Assembly: GCA_900553145.1 (NCBI GenBank)
Contig: USCL01000001.1
Location: 1-61,788, forward strand
DNA: 61,788 nucleotides
DNA from: an uncultured Desulfovibrio sp.
Lineage (GTDB): Bacteria > Desulfobacterota > Desulfovibrionia > Desulfovibrionales > Desulfovibrionaceae
Reading direction: 5' to 3'
Shown: positions 26,808 to 35,390 of the stretch, one piece after another
How the letters are laid out: each line of letters starts with the position of its first letter
Position numbering within the stretch: the first letter of the stretch is position 1
Translations under genes and position numbers: made by a program
The notes under the pieces: model-generated
The model's database searches: none
Told to the model about the DNA's origin: nothing
The model's input: only the letters and a program-made list of their open reading frames with translations

Positions 26808-26940
26808 GTAAGGGGAGTAGCTGGGTCCTTGAGACCCCGGTAACGTCAACAGCATGGCTTTGCGGCCTGGCGTTACCATCAAGTTTTTGCTTGATAAGTG
26901 AGACCTTCACGGCAGTCGTCTGCCGTGAAGGTCTTTTTTA
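26808..26940 (+). promoter_or_regulatory. yybP-ykoY family (Mn2+) riboswitch with expression-platform terminator
   Basis: The family's conserved segments appear in order: AGGGGAGTAGC at the 5' side, GAGACC and the GTCAACA-type loop segment (CGTCAACAGCATGG), CCTGGCGTTACC, then the CAAGTTTTTGCTTGAT stem-loop and GTGAGACC. A terminator follows, GACCTTCACGGCAG (26902-26915) pairing with 26920-26933 and then six T. The terminator's first arm takes in the conserved GAGACC end, so metal binding could decide between stems. Known members sense Mn2+ and usually precede exporters such as MntP, TerC-like proteins or P-type ATPases. Here the next gene is a DUF47/Pit pair. Identification is by motif, not by covariance scoring. 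Confidence 0.85.
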
Positions 26941-27030
26941 TTAGGCATCGCCTCACATTCTGCCCACTTTCAGCGGCTGTTCAGGGATACCCGTCCCTGT
27001 TTTTCCATACTCAACCGTTAGGACAGAAGA

Positions 27031-27660
27031 ATGTTTGCACGCTTTTTGCCTCAGACCGTCCCTTTTTTTGAACTTCTGGAACAGCAGAATGCCCTTCTGC
27101 AAGACATGGCGGAGGCGCTCGCCGCCGTCATGAACAACACGGAAGCCTCGGAACGCCATCTGAAGCGGATCAACCTGCTGGAAGAAGAGGCGGATCGGAT
27201 CTATCGGAGCATCACGCAACACCTCTCCCAGACCTTCATCACTCCCATCGATCGCGAGGACATCCACGCGATCAACATGGCCCAGGAGCGGGTAGCGGAC
27301 AAGATACAGCATCTTGCCAACCGTTTTTTTGTTTCCGGGTTCATGTACCAGCGTTTTCCGGCTCAGATGATCACGGAAAGGATCCGGGGCATGCTGGGCG
27401 ACACGAAATCCATGCTTGATGAAATCTCCAAGAAAAAAGAGGTGTCCGCGTACATCCATACGCTCAAATCCCGGAAATCCGACTGCGAAATGTTCCAGTC
27501 GACCGGGCTTGCGGAGCTGATGGACAGCGAAATCGAAACGTTTGAACGCGTCAGGGAGCTCATCCTCTGGGGGCAGGTCTATGATCGCATGGAACGCACG
27601 GTCGATGCGGTATCGGATCTCGCCGACACACTTGAGGAGGTCGCGCTGAAGTATGTTTGA
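27031..27660 (+). CDS. DUF47/PhoU-like accessory protein of Pit
   Basis: A 209-residue all-helical protein of the DUF47 family (Pit accessory, PhoU-like). It starts FLPQTVPFFELLEQQNALLQDMAEAL and has the conserved EEEADRIYRSITQHLSQTFITPIDREDI segment, where acidic residues are thought to bind metal in PhoU relatives. No signal or membrane helix, so it is cytoplasmic. It overlaps pit by eight bases, so the two are translated together, and family members are thought to modulate the partner transporter. It is the first gene behind the riboswitch; the leader from terminator to ATG is about 90 bases. Confidence 0.92.
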   Translation: MFARFLPQTVPFFELLEQQNALLQDMAEALAAVMNNTEASERHLKRINLLEEEADRIYRSITQHLSQTFITPIDREDIHAINMAQERVADKIQHLANRFFVSGFMYQRFPAQMITERIRGMLGDTKSMLDEISKKKEVSAYIHTLKSRKSDCEMFQSTGLAELMDSEIETFERVRELILWGQVYDRMERTVDAVSDLADTLEEVALKYV

Positions 27661-28660
27661 AGTTTCCTTCCTCCTCATTCTGATCATCATCGTGGCGCTG
27701 ATCTTCGATTTCACCAACGGGGCCCACGATTGCGCCAACGCCATCGCCACCGTGGTTTCGACCAAGGTGCTGAGCCCCCGGACGGCCGTCATCATGGCGG
27801 CCACCCTCAATCTGCTCGGCGCGTTTCTGGGGACCAAGGTCGCCAACACGCTCGGCTCGGGCATTGTCCACCCGGATATTGTCGCAAACTGCCAGCCCCT
27901 GGTACTTGCGGCCCTGATCGGGGCGATCGGCTGGAACCTGTTCACATGGCACTTCGGCATCCCCTCCTCTTCCTCCCATGCGCTGATAGGCGGGCTCATG
28001 GGGGCCGCCGTGGCCTATGCCGGTTTTTCGTCCCTCAACGGGGGCTCCATCCTGACCAAGATCTTGCTGCCCCTGATCCTCTCCCCACTGGCCGGGTTCG
28101 GCATGGGGCTGCTGGTCATGTTCCTCATCATGTTCCTGTGCGCGAAATGCGCAAGGAACAAACTCAATACGGCATTCACACGGCTTCAAGTGCTCTCGGC
28201 GGCGTTCATGGCGACCAGCCACGGCATGAACGATGCGCAGAAGACCATGGGCGTCATCACCCTTGCCCTCTTCATTTTTAACGAAATCGAAACGATAGCC
28301 GTCCCCTTCTGGGTCAAGTGCCTTTGCGCCACTTTTATGGCGCTCGGCACGGCCATGGGCGGCTGGAAAATCGTCAAAACGATGGGGCACAAAATCTTCA
28401 AACTGGAGCCCGTCCACGGCTTCGCCAGCGAAACTTCGGCCGCGCTGGTCATCTCCGGCGCGTCCCTCCTCGGGGCGCCCATCAGCACGACCCATACGAT
28501 CACGGCCTGCATCTTCGGCGTGGGCTCGACCAAGCGCCTTACCGCCGTCCGCTGGGGGGTTGCGGGGCACCTTGTGATTGCATGGGTTCTTACCATTCCC
28601 GCTTCCGGGCTTCTCGCGGCCTCTTCCTTTTTCCTTTTGGCCGCTATGGGGATTGCCTAA
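27653..28660 (+). CDS. pit: Inorganic phosphate transporter, Pit family
   Basis: A 335-residue PiT-family (PF01384-type) permease. The two inverted-repeat signatures are present: FTNGAHDCANAIATVVSTK at the N-terminus and ATSHGMNDAQKTMG in the second half, along with SSSHALIGGLMG and GAPISTTHTI. About ten membrane helices are expected. Pit carriers take up neutral metal-phosphate complexes by proton or sodium symport, so divalent metals enter with phosphate. Control by an Mn2+-type riboswitch upstream is therefore of interest: the pair could import or release Mn-phosphate. The start overlaps the accessory gene. No terminator with a T run was found directly after it. Confidence 0.93.
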   Translation: MFEVSFLLILIIIVALIFDFTNGAHDCANAIATVVSTKVLSPRTAVIMAATLNLLGAFLGTKVANTLGSGIVHPDIVANCQPLVLAALIGAIGWNLFTWHFGIPSSSSHALIGGLMGAAVAYAGFSSLNGGSILTKILLPLILSPLAGFGMGLLVMFLIMFLCAKCARNKLNTAFTRLQVLSAAFMATSHGMNDAQKTMGVITLALFIFNEIETIAVPFWVKCLCATFMALGTAMGGWKIVKTMGHKIFKLEPVHGFASETSAALVISGASLLGAPISTTHTITACIFGVGSTKRLTAVRWGVAGHLVIAWVLTIPASGLLAASSFFLLAAMGIA

Positions 28661-29353
28661 CATACAATACTCTTTCAGTAGGAAAAATACTGCCCGACAA
28701 AATAATACAAAACCATATTGACATGTTTTCTTTTCAAGTTTAAAAATTCACTATACCATCACTATAATACCCAGTGAGCTATTGTATGCCTATTTCATCA
28801 TTCACACAAAGATTCATGTGCACAGTTTTTGTGTTCACCATGATCTGTGGAGTATGGCAATATGCAGCAGTAGAGAATACTCTCTATTTCGAGGATAGAG
28901 AAACCTTCGTATCCGATGAAATCTGCGAATATGCCGTAACGCAGCGTATTGCAGAGCATAAGCGTCCACATTGTAATACGAATGCAAGCGGGCTGGAATC
29001 CCTCCTCCCGTTGCTTTCCATCCTGCTCGGTTTTCTCCTCTATGAACCCGTCGTCAGGAAGCTTCATCTTTGCCGCCCGCAAAATGATTTCCTTCCCAAA
29101 CTATGCGACTTCCACGGGATGCTCCCACTCCCGTTCGCACCTCCGCGCATCCTCCCTTAAAGCCCCCCGTGCACGTATCGGAAGAGCCGCGCTCTTTCCT
29201 TCATGCTCCCGGGCACGCCTGATCAAAACAACGAGCCGCCTCCGGATACAAGAGGCCCGTCTCGCCCGTTCTGAGCGTGCCCCCGGTGAGGGGCTGGACT
29301 CATGCCTGAAACCATTTCGCATTACTCAAGAACATATTTCGGAGTTGAGGAAT
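28661..29353. other. Gap with a doubtful small open frame
   Basis: AT-rich in its first half. A frame from ATG 28786 to 29160 would encode about 124 residues with one or two hydrophobic stretches, but it lacks a ribosome binding site and a recognisable domain, and its end is Pro/Arg-rich like untranslated GC-rich sequence. I do not call it a gene. The promoter of the YeiH-type operon should lie near the end; no convincing boxes were found. Confidence 0.3.
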
Positions 29354-30790
29354 ATGGAAACCGCAAGAAAGCCGTTGAACGAAGATCGCGTCGCCCTGTT
29401 GCTTGGAAGCGTCATCTTTATCCTAGCCCTGCTCAAGTTCGGTGGGATGGACATGCTCGGCTGGGCCGTCAAAATCGGCATGTGGGTGGGCGATCCGCTC
29501 GACGCATGGCGTCCCGCCACCAAAGGCCTTCTCCCCGGCTATGGCGCATTGTTCGCTACGTATGCCATCCTGACGGGCGCGTTGGCCTGCTGCGTGAAGC
29601 TCATGGGGAACGACGTGGCGAAGTTCGTCAAGTCCTTCACCATCATCTTCTTTATCGCCATGATTTGTTATACGCTGGGCGCCAACGCCTACATCGCGGC
29701 CAACCCCACCCAGCTTAAGGCTCAGGGGATTCCGTGGGCGCTGGGCCTGAGCACCGAAGCCGGGCTCATCCTTGCCCTCGTCATGGGCATCGTGATCAGC
29801 AACTTTATGCCGAACCTTGCGGAATCTCTGAAGGACGCCTGCCGTCCCGAGCTGTTCGTCAAGATCGCCATCGTCATCATGGGCGCGGAACTCGGCGTAA
29901 AGGCCGCCGACGCCGCCGGTTTCGCCGGGCACATCATCTTCCGGGGGCTGTGCGCCATCGTCGAAGCCTACCTCCTGTATTGGTGCGTGGTCTATTACGT
30001 GGCCCGCCGGTACTTCAAGTTCAACCGCGAATGGGCGGCCCCGCTGGCGTCCGGCATCTCCATCTGCGGCGTATCCGCCGCCATCGCCACGGGCGCGGCC
30101 ATCCGCTCCCGGCCTGTCGTCCCGATCATGGTCTCCTCGCTCGTCGTGGTGTTCACCTGCATCGAAATGCTGATCCTGCCCTTCATCGCGCAGCACTTCC
30201 TGACCGGCGAACCCATGGTCGCGGGCGGCTGGATGGGCCTCGCCGTCAAGTCCGACGGCGGCGCCATCGCTTCCGGCGCCATCGCCGAATCGCTGATCCT
30301 CGCCAAGGCCGCCGAAGCCGGGATCAACTGGGAACCCGGCTGGATCATCATGGTCACCACCACCGTCAAGATCTTCATTGACGTCTTCATCGGCGTATGG
30401 GCTCTGGTCCTCGCATGGGTATGGTGCACCAAGTTCGACAAGTCCGGCGACAGGACCATGCACTGGGGCGACGTGTGGGCCCGTTTCCCCCGCTTCGTGC
30501 TCGGCTACATCATCACGTTCGCCATCCTCCTCATCATCTGCCTCCAGTCCCCCGAGCTTCAGAAGACCGGCGCGAGCGTTTCCGGTACGCTGAACGCGTT
30601 CCGCGTCATCTTCTTCCTGCTCACCTTCTTCACCATCGGCATGGTGTCGAACTTCCGCAAGCTCATGGAAGAAGGGATCGGCAAGCTGGCCATCGTCTAT
30701 GTGGTATGCCTGTTCGGCTTCATCATCTGGCTCGGGCTGTTCATCTCGTGGCTGTTCTTCCACGGCATGACCCCTCCGTTGGCCTCCTGA
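29354..30790 (+). CDS. YeiH-type putative sulfate exporter (PF03601 family)
   Basis: A 478-residue membrane protein with about twelve hydrophobic helices. It resembles the UPF0324/YeiH family, annotated as putative sulfate exporters, by the helices around NLAESLKDACRPELFVKIAIVIMG, the SGISICGVSAAIATGAAIRSRP segment and the DGGAIASGAIAESLI loop. It is longer than E. coli YeiH (about 350) because of an extra N-terminal region of roughly 100 residues. ATG 29354 is supported by TTGAGG six bases upstream. In a taurine-respiring organism a sulfite, sulfate or other sulfur anion export role is plausible, but no member of this subgroup is known to me to be characterised. Two small genes follow in the same direction. 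Confidence 0.8.
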   Translation: METARKPLNEDRVALLLGSVIFILALLKFGGMDMLGWAVKIGMWVGDPLDAWRPATKGLLPGYGALFATYAILTGALACCVKLMGNDVAKFVKSFTIIFFIAMICYTLGANAYIAANPTQLKAQGIPWALGLSTEAGLILALVMGIVISNFMPNLAESLKDACRPELFVKIAIVIMGAELGVKAADAAGFAGHIIFRGLCAIVEAYLLYWCVVYYVARRYFKFNREWAAPLASGISICGVSAAIATGAAIRSRPVVPIMVSSLVVVFTCIEMLILPFIAQHFLTGEPMVAGGWMGLAVKSDGGAIASGAIAESLILAKAAEAGINWEPGWIIMVTTTVKIFIDVFIGVWALVLAWVWCTKFDKSGDRTMHWGDVWARFPRFVLGYIITFAILLIICLQSPELQKTGASVSGTLNAFRVIFFLLTFFTIGMVSNFRKLMEEGIGKLAIVYVVCLFGFIIWLGLFISWLFFHGMTPPLAS

Positions 30791-30822
30791 TTCCACGCAC
30801 CGCTTAGCTAAGGAGAACGATC

Positions 30823-30996
30823 ATGGCAGAAAAAAACAAGAACGACGTGAAGTTTCACGAAGAAATACAAAAGATGGAATACGAACCCATGGACGAAACG
30901 GAGCTCAAGCTCATCAAGGGCGGCATCACTTTGGGCATCGTCCTGCTTGTGGTTCTCTTCGTTGTGAGTAAATATCTTCTTCCCGGCCTTCATTAA
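30823..30996 (+). CDS. 57-residue single-helix membrane protein
   Basis: Begins MAEKNKNDVKFHEEIQKMEY and has one strongly hydrophobic helix (GITLGIVLLVVLFVVSKYLL) near the C-terminus. A strong AAGGAGA box lies eight bases before the ATG, which together with normal codon use supports a real gene. The charged N-terminal half should face the cytoplasm. It starts 33 bases after the YeiH-type gene, so it is likely co-transcribed and may be a small subunit or regulator of that transporter. I recognise no family. Confidence 0.75.
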   Translation: MAEKNKNDVKFHEEIQKMEYEPMDETELKLIKGGITLGIVLLVVLFVVSKYLLPGLH

Positions 30997-31049
30997 TCTT
31001 TAAACACGGCGGGGGGAGAGTCCGCCTCTCCTCCCGCGGACACACCGCC

Positions 31050-31322
31050 ATGTCTCAATACAAGCTTGTCTACTACTCAGGGATGAACATGAACCTCGTC
31101 AAAGGCGCTTCCGAAGTTGTGGAAGCGGATTCCTTCAGCAACGCCCTGGCCTTCAAATGCTCATGGCCTGTTTTTGAGGCGAGGGATCACCTCTCGGCAG
31201 CCGCCCAAAACCCCGGCACCTGCGTCTACTACACTGAAATGTGGGAAGCCGTCCTGCTGGACCCGAAACAGGCATCCACCGACCACGACTGTTACGGCGA
31301 TTTCTCCGGGATGCGCTATTAG
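31050..31322 (+). CDS. Small conserved-looking cytoplasmic protein
   Basis: A 90-residue soluble protein (MSQYKLVYYSGMNMNL...) without signal or membrane helix. It contains several Trp, Tyr and Cys residues and ends DHDCYGDFSGMRY. It follows the 57-residue gene by 53 bases and is followed by two strong hairpins, so the three genes likely form one unit. The sequence up to the ATG is CTCCCGCGGACACACCGCC, with no good Shine-Dalgarno. No known domain is recognised. Confidence 0.6.
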   Translation: MSQYKLVYYSGMNMNLVKGASEVVEADSFSNALAFKCSWPVFEARDHLSAAAQNPGTCVYYTEMWEAVLLDPKQASTDHDCYGDFSGMRY

Positions 31323-31418
31323 GGAACCAGCCGCCCCAGACGGACGGCGAATACGCTCCGTGAGACAGGCGCAGCGGGCCTGACGTTCCTCTTGCCCCTG
31401 CAGGCGTCCCCAAAGGAT

Positions 31419-31462
31419 GCCCAAAGCCCCCGGGCCTGAATGGCCTTTTGGGGGCTTTGGGC
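31419..31462 (+). terminator. First terminator hairpin of the YeiH-type operon
   Basis: GCCCAAAGCCCCC (31419-31431) pairs perfectly with GGGGGCTTTGGGC (31450-31462), followed by GTTTATTC. Confidence 0.75.
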
Positions 31463-31478
31463 GTTTATTCGACAAACG

Positions 31479-31522
31479 GCGAAGCGGCCCTCCCAAGCGT
31501 ATGTTTGGGAGGGCCGCTTCGC
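31479..31522 (+). repeat. Second, 18-bp perfect inverted repeat
   Basis: 31479-31496 and 31505-31522 are exact complements (GCGAAGCGGCCCTCCCAA and partner) with an eight-base loop. No T run follows on either side. It may be a second-line terminator or an RNA-protecting hairpin. Confidence 0.7.
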
Positions 31523-32222
31523 GCCGGGGCTGGTTCCGGATTGGAAGCATCGGAAGCGCCACGCCCATACGTTTCATGTGTCGACAATCATGAATGGCCA
31601 TAAAGGAAGCCAGATGGAAAGGAAAAGGGGCTATGGAAACGGCTCAACAAAGCCTCTTTCGGATACTGTACTTTTGTTTATGCCAATAAAGACCTCATGA
31701 TATGGATCAACACAGTCTTTTGTGGCGGCACGGCATCCTGAAACGGCAGTACAGCATGTGCTTTATGTGACATGCAGCACGTTCAAGACAATGCATCCTT
31801 CCCACGATGCCCATACATGCCTCCGTTCCCATGCGATACACTTTATTAAATAATAAAAATGAATTATGTTAAAAGATCAGAAAAAAGCTCTCCATATCGG
31901 ACACGTTTCGACAACGCAGCAAAGAAGCTTTCTTCACCCTGACGGAAATATTTTGCGAAATAGCATTTCATACAATCTTAACATAGTTAAATAACATAGT
32001 ATTTATTGTGAACATGCATGTCGGATTTATGCTCCGCACAAGGCCGGATATCGGATCCATCTTCGGTCAAAATGCCGATAATTTTTCAGCATTACAATGT
32101 ATTCCGCAATATACGGCCATCCATCTCATCTCTTTTCACCGCCCTCTAGCCTTCAATGATTTTCTGTGTTAGTGTCGACATTAGGTTTTTTTTCACAATT
32201 CAACCGTGAGAGGAGAACGTTC
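31523..32222. other. AT-rich regulatory gap before the second TRAP operon
   Basis: No gene is seen. Possible control elements: GCATGT/ACATGC inverted repeat at 31754-31775; a direct repeat AACATAGT spaced by five bases near 31979-32000; a TTAACA at 31978-31983 with a weak -10 (TATTTA) 16 bases on. No -24/-12 site was found. A good AGAGGAGA box precedes dctP. Confidence 0.35.
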
Positions 32223-33230
32223 ATGAGCTACAAGAAAATGCTTCCCCTTGTGCTGGCGGCCCTGCTTCTGTGGACCGTCCCCGCGTCCGCCGCGCCGGAA
32301 ACGACGCTGAAAGTCGCCGTGGGTGACCCTGAAGATTCCGAAATGGGTGTCGTCGGCCATGCTTTTAAAAAGTATGTGGAAGAAAAAACGGGCGGCAAAG
32401 TGGAAGTGCAGTGCTTCTACGGTGGCTCTCTGGGCGACGAAAGCGAAGCGTTCCGTAACGTCCAGAAAGGCACCCTGCCCCTGGCCATGGGCGGTATCGC
32501 CAACCTCGTGCCTTTTGAAAAGAAGCTCGGCCTGCTGACCCTGCCCTATCTGTTCGCCAACATCGACGAAGTCGTGACCGGCACCAACGGCGCGCCCGCC
32601 GAACTGCTGAACAAGTACTCCACCAAGGCCGGTTTCCGCATCCTCACGTGGACCTACACGGACTTCCGCTACATCTCCAACTCCAAGCGCCCCATCACCA
32701 AGATGGCCGATATTCAGGGCCTGAAGTTCCGCGTGCCCCAGAGCGCCGTGCTGATCGCCGCCTATAAGGCCTTCGGCGGCAGCCCGACCCCCATCTCCTG
32801 GGCCGAAACCTTCACCGCGCTCCAGCAGGGCGTCGTGGACGGCCAGTGCTACGGCTACATCGGCTTCAAGGCCATGAAGTTCAACGAAGCCAACCAGAAG
32901 TACCTCACCGAGGTACACTACACCTATCAGCTGCAGCCTCTGGTCATCAGCGAACGCGTGTTCAAGAAGATGACCCCCGAAATGCAGAAGATCATCGTTG
33001 ACGCCGGCAAGTACGCTCAGGACACCGTCCTGAAGTACCAGCTCGAAAACGCCGACGCCGCCAAGAAGGAACTCATCGCCGGCGGCCTCGTGGTTTCCCA
33101 GCTCGAAGACGAAGACCAGTGGAAGAAGGCCGCCATGGAAAAGGTATGGCCCGAAATGGCTGACTTCGTGGGCGGCAAGGACGCCATCAACGAATACCTG
33201 AAGGCTTGCGGCAAGGACGCCTGGAAGTAA
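32223..33230 (+). CDS. dctP: TRAP transporter substrate-binding protein DctP (second system)
   Basis: A 335-residue periplasmic DctP with a signal peptide cut after ASA (about residue 23). The ligand-site blocks GLKFRVPQSA and ISWAETFTALQQGVVDGQCYG are almost the same as in the protein at 16017, so the two may bind related ligands. ATG 32223 has AGAGGAGA upstream. Codon use is strongly biased to C-ending codons, consistent with high expression. It is separated from dctQ by 245 bases containing a large hairpin, which probably lets the binding protein be made in excess of the membrane subunits. Confidence 0.92.
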   Translation: MSYKKMLPLVLAALLLWTVPASAAPETTLKVAVGDPEDSEMGVVGHAFKKYVEEKTGGKVEVQCFYGGSLGDESEAFRNVQKGTLPLAMGGIANLVPFEKKLGLLTLPYLFANIDEVVTGTNGAPAELLNKYSTKAGFRILTWTYTDFRYISNSKRPITKMADIQGLKFRVPQSAVLIAAYKAFGGSPTPISWAETFTALQQGVVDGQCYGYIGFKAMKFNEANQKYLTEVHYTYQLQPLVISERVFKKMTPEMQKIIVDAGKYAQDTVLKYQLENADAAKKELIAGGLVVSQLEDEDQWKKAAMEKVWPEMADFVGGKDAINEYLKACGKDAWK

Positions 33231-33292
33231 TTCGTCATGAAGACATGGGGGTTCGGTCTGCGGGGGCGGACCTGCCCCTCTTGAGTACGGAA

Positions 33293-33365
33293 GGAATCCG
33301 TGTAGCGCCGCTGGTGCCGGTCTGTTTGTGCGGGACGGCGTCAGAGGCAGGGGAACACGGATTCC
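33293..33365 (+). other. Long hairpin between dctP and dctQ
   Basis: GGAATCCGTGT (33293-33303) pairs with ACACGGATTCC (33355-33365); inside, CGCCG pairs with CGGCG. No T run follows. Such intercistronic structures usually attenuate or stabilise transcripts so that DctP exceeds DctQM. Confidence 0.6.
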
Positions 33366-33475
33366 TCCTGTGCGGAATGTCTTCTCGCTGCGGGGTTCGC
33401 CGTTTTTCGGCCCGGCTCCCTTCCGGGAAATGCCGTCCCGCCCTTTTTAAGGATTTGGGAGGAGGAATAGCAAGC

Positions 33476-34021
33476 GTGAAAAAAGTAGTCTTGGCCCTTT
33501 TGGACCACTTCGAAAGCTATCTGTGCCAGTTTTTGCTGGTCTTCTTTGTCGTTGTCATTCTGCTCCAGATCGTCCTGCGGCAGATCAACATGTCGCTGCC
33601 GTGGACGGAAGAAATCGCCCGTTTCGCCTTTATCTGGTTCATCCTGTTCGGCGCGTGCTATGCGACGCGCCTGTGCGCCCTGAACCGCGTGACGCTCCAG
33701 TTTTCCAGAGCGCCCAAGTGGGTGGGGGACCTGTTCCTGTTCATCGGCGACATCATCTGGTTCTGCTTTTCGCTCATCATGGCTTGGGAAGGCTATGTCG
33801 CCGTTCTCGACCTCGTGGAATTTCCGTACGCGACCCCGGCCTTGGACTGGGATTTGGGCATGGTTTACCTTGTCTTCCCGTTGAGCTTCCTGCTGATGGC
33901 CATCCGCATCGTTCAGGTGAACGTCATCAAGTACATCCTGAAACAGGAGATTCTTGATCCGGATCAGGAATCCATCAAAGAAAGCCAGAAGACGCTCATG
34001 GCAGAAGGAGACAAGGAATGA
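33476..34021 (+). CDS. dctQ: TRAP transporter small membrane subunit DctQ (second system)
   Basis: A 181-residue four-helix DctQ, with TEEIARFAFIWFILFGACYA in the conserved position. The start is a GTG, set by the strong GGGAGGAGG box about nine bases upstream and by alignment to the DctQ at 17115, which also begins (V/F)KKVxLAxLD. It overlaps dctM by ATGA. Over most of its length it follows the first-system DctQ residue by residue (for example EFPYATPALDW), pointing to a duplicated transporter. Confidence 0.92.
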   Translation: MKKVVLALLDHFESYLCQFLLVFFVVVILLQIVLRQINMSLPWTEEIARFAFIWFILFGACYATRLCALNRVTLQFSRAPKWVGDLFLFIGDIIWFCFSLIMAWEGYVAVLDLVEFPYATPALDWDLGMVYLVFPLSFLLMAIRIVQVNVIKYILKQEILDPDQESIKESQKTLMAEGDKE

Positions 34022-35325
34022 TGGAAGCCCTTTCCCCCGCGAACATCGGCCTTCTGCTGTTCGGCATCTTCTTCGTGCTGCTGCTTATCGGCAGCCCGAT
34101 CATGGTCGCCCTCGGCGTTGCGACCATGGCCTGCTTCATTGTGCTCGACATTGACCTCAGCCTGATGATCGAACGTGCCTTTGCCTCGCTGACGGCCTTC
34201 CCGCTCATGGCGCTGCCGGCATTCGTCCTGGCGGGCTCACTTATGGAGGCGGCAGGCGTATCCAGACGTCTGGTGCATGTCGCCGAAAATATCGTAGGCC
34301 CCACGCCCGGCGGCCTGGCGATCTCCACCACCCTCTCCTGCGTCTTCTTCGGGGCCATCTCCGGATCCGGCCCCGCGACGACCGCCGCCGTCGGCATGCT
34401 CATGATCCCGGCCATGGCCAAGCGCGGCTACAACATCGGGTACGCGGCCGCCGCCACCGCCACCGCGGGCGGCATCGGCATCATCATCCCGCCGAGCATC
34501 CCCATGGTCATCTACGGCGTGTCCGGCCAGCAGAGCATCTCCAAGATGTTCATGGCCGGCATCCTCCCGGGCATCCTCATCGCCGTCGGCCTCAGCGTCA
34601 TGCACTTCTTCCTGTGCCGGAACCTGAAGACCGAGGGGCTGGACTGGTCCATAAAGACCTTTATCCACTCCCTGCGCGACGGCTTCTGGTCCATCCTCGC
34701 CCCGGTGATCATCCTCGGCGGCATCTACGCCGGCATCTTCACCCCGACGGAAGCCGCCGTCGTGGCCATTTTCTACACCATCCTCGTGGGTATCTTCATC
34801 CATAAGGAACTGACGCTGAAAAGCTTCATGGCCTCCCTCAAGACCACGTCATGGCTGACGGGCCGCGTGCTCGTGCTTGTCTTCACGGCGACGGCCTTCG
34901 GCTACCTGCTCACCTCGTACCGGATTCCGGTGGAAATCGCCAACTGGATCCTGTCCTTCACCAACAACGTGCACCTTGTGTGGTTCTTCGTGGTCGCCCT
35001 CCTGCTGTTCCTCGGGATGTTCATGGAAACCCTCGCCATCATCATGCTGGTGACGCCGGTGCTGCTGCCCATCATGACGGCATATGGGGTCGATCCGATC
35101 CATTTCGGCATCATCCTCATCTGCTGCTGCGGCATCGGGTTCTCCACGCCGCCGCTGGGCGAAAACATGTTCATCGCCTCAGGTATCGCCAATATTTCCC
35201 TTGAGGAAATATCCCTCAAGGCGCTGCCGCTCGTGGCGATCAACATCGCCGTTATCGCCATCTTGGTGATATTCCCGGATATCGTGCTCTTCCTGCCCAA
35301 CCTCATGGGGACCGGGCTGCAATAA
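34018..35325 (+). CDS. dctM: TRAP transporter large membrane subunit DctM (second system)
   Basis: A 435-residue DctM permease with the same blocks as at 17657 (FFGAISGSGPATTAAVG, IIIPPSIPMVIYGVSGQQS, CGIGFSTPPLGENMF). About twelve helices. Two consecutive ATG codons at 34018 and 34021 make the exact start uncertain by one residue. Translation is coupled to dctQ. A second binding-protein gene follows after 65 bases, an uncommon arrangement. Confidence 0.94.
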   Translation: MMEALSPANIGLLLFGIFFVLLLIGSPIMVALGVATMACFIVLDIDLSLMIERAFASLTAFPLMALPAFVLAGSLMEAAGVSRRLVHVAENIVGPTPGGLAISTTLSCVFFGAISGSGPATTAAVGMLMIPAMAKRGYNIGYAAAATATAGGIGIIIPPSIPMVIYGVSGQQSISKMFMAGILPGILIAVGLSVMHFFLCRNLKTEGLDWSIKTFIHSLRDGFWSILAPVIILGGIYAGIFTPTEAAVVAIFYTILVGIFIHKELTLKSFMASLKTTSWLTGRVLVLVFTATAFGYLLTSYRIPVEIANWILSFTNNVHLVWFFVVALLLFLGMFMETLAIIMLVTPVLLPIMTAYGVDPIHFGIILICCCGIGFSTPPLGENMFIASGIANISLEEISLKALPLVAINIAVIAILVIFPDIVLFLPNLMGTGLQ

Positions 35326-35390
35326 TTGCCGGGCGGCGGGCCATCCCCGCCGCCTTCGTTTCCAACAAGCCAATCAAAGAAGAGAATGCT

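Noticed and set aside
28786..29160. Small open frame with two hydrophobic stretches
   Set aside because: No ribosome binding site or family features; the tail looks like untranslated sequence.
29285..29305. GGGGCTGGACTCATGC as a -24/-12 promoter for the YeiH-type gene
   Set aside because: Spacing of GG and GC is right but the surrounding bases do not match the consensus.
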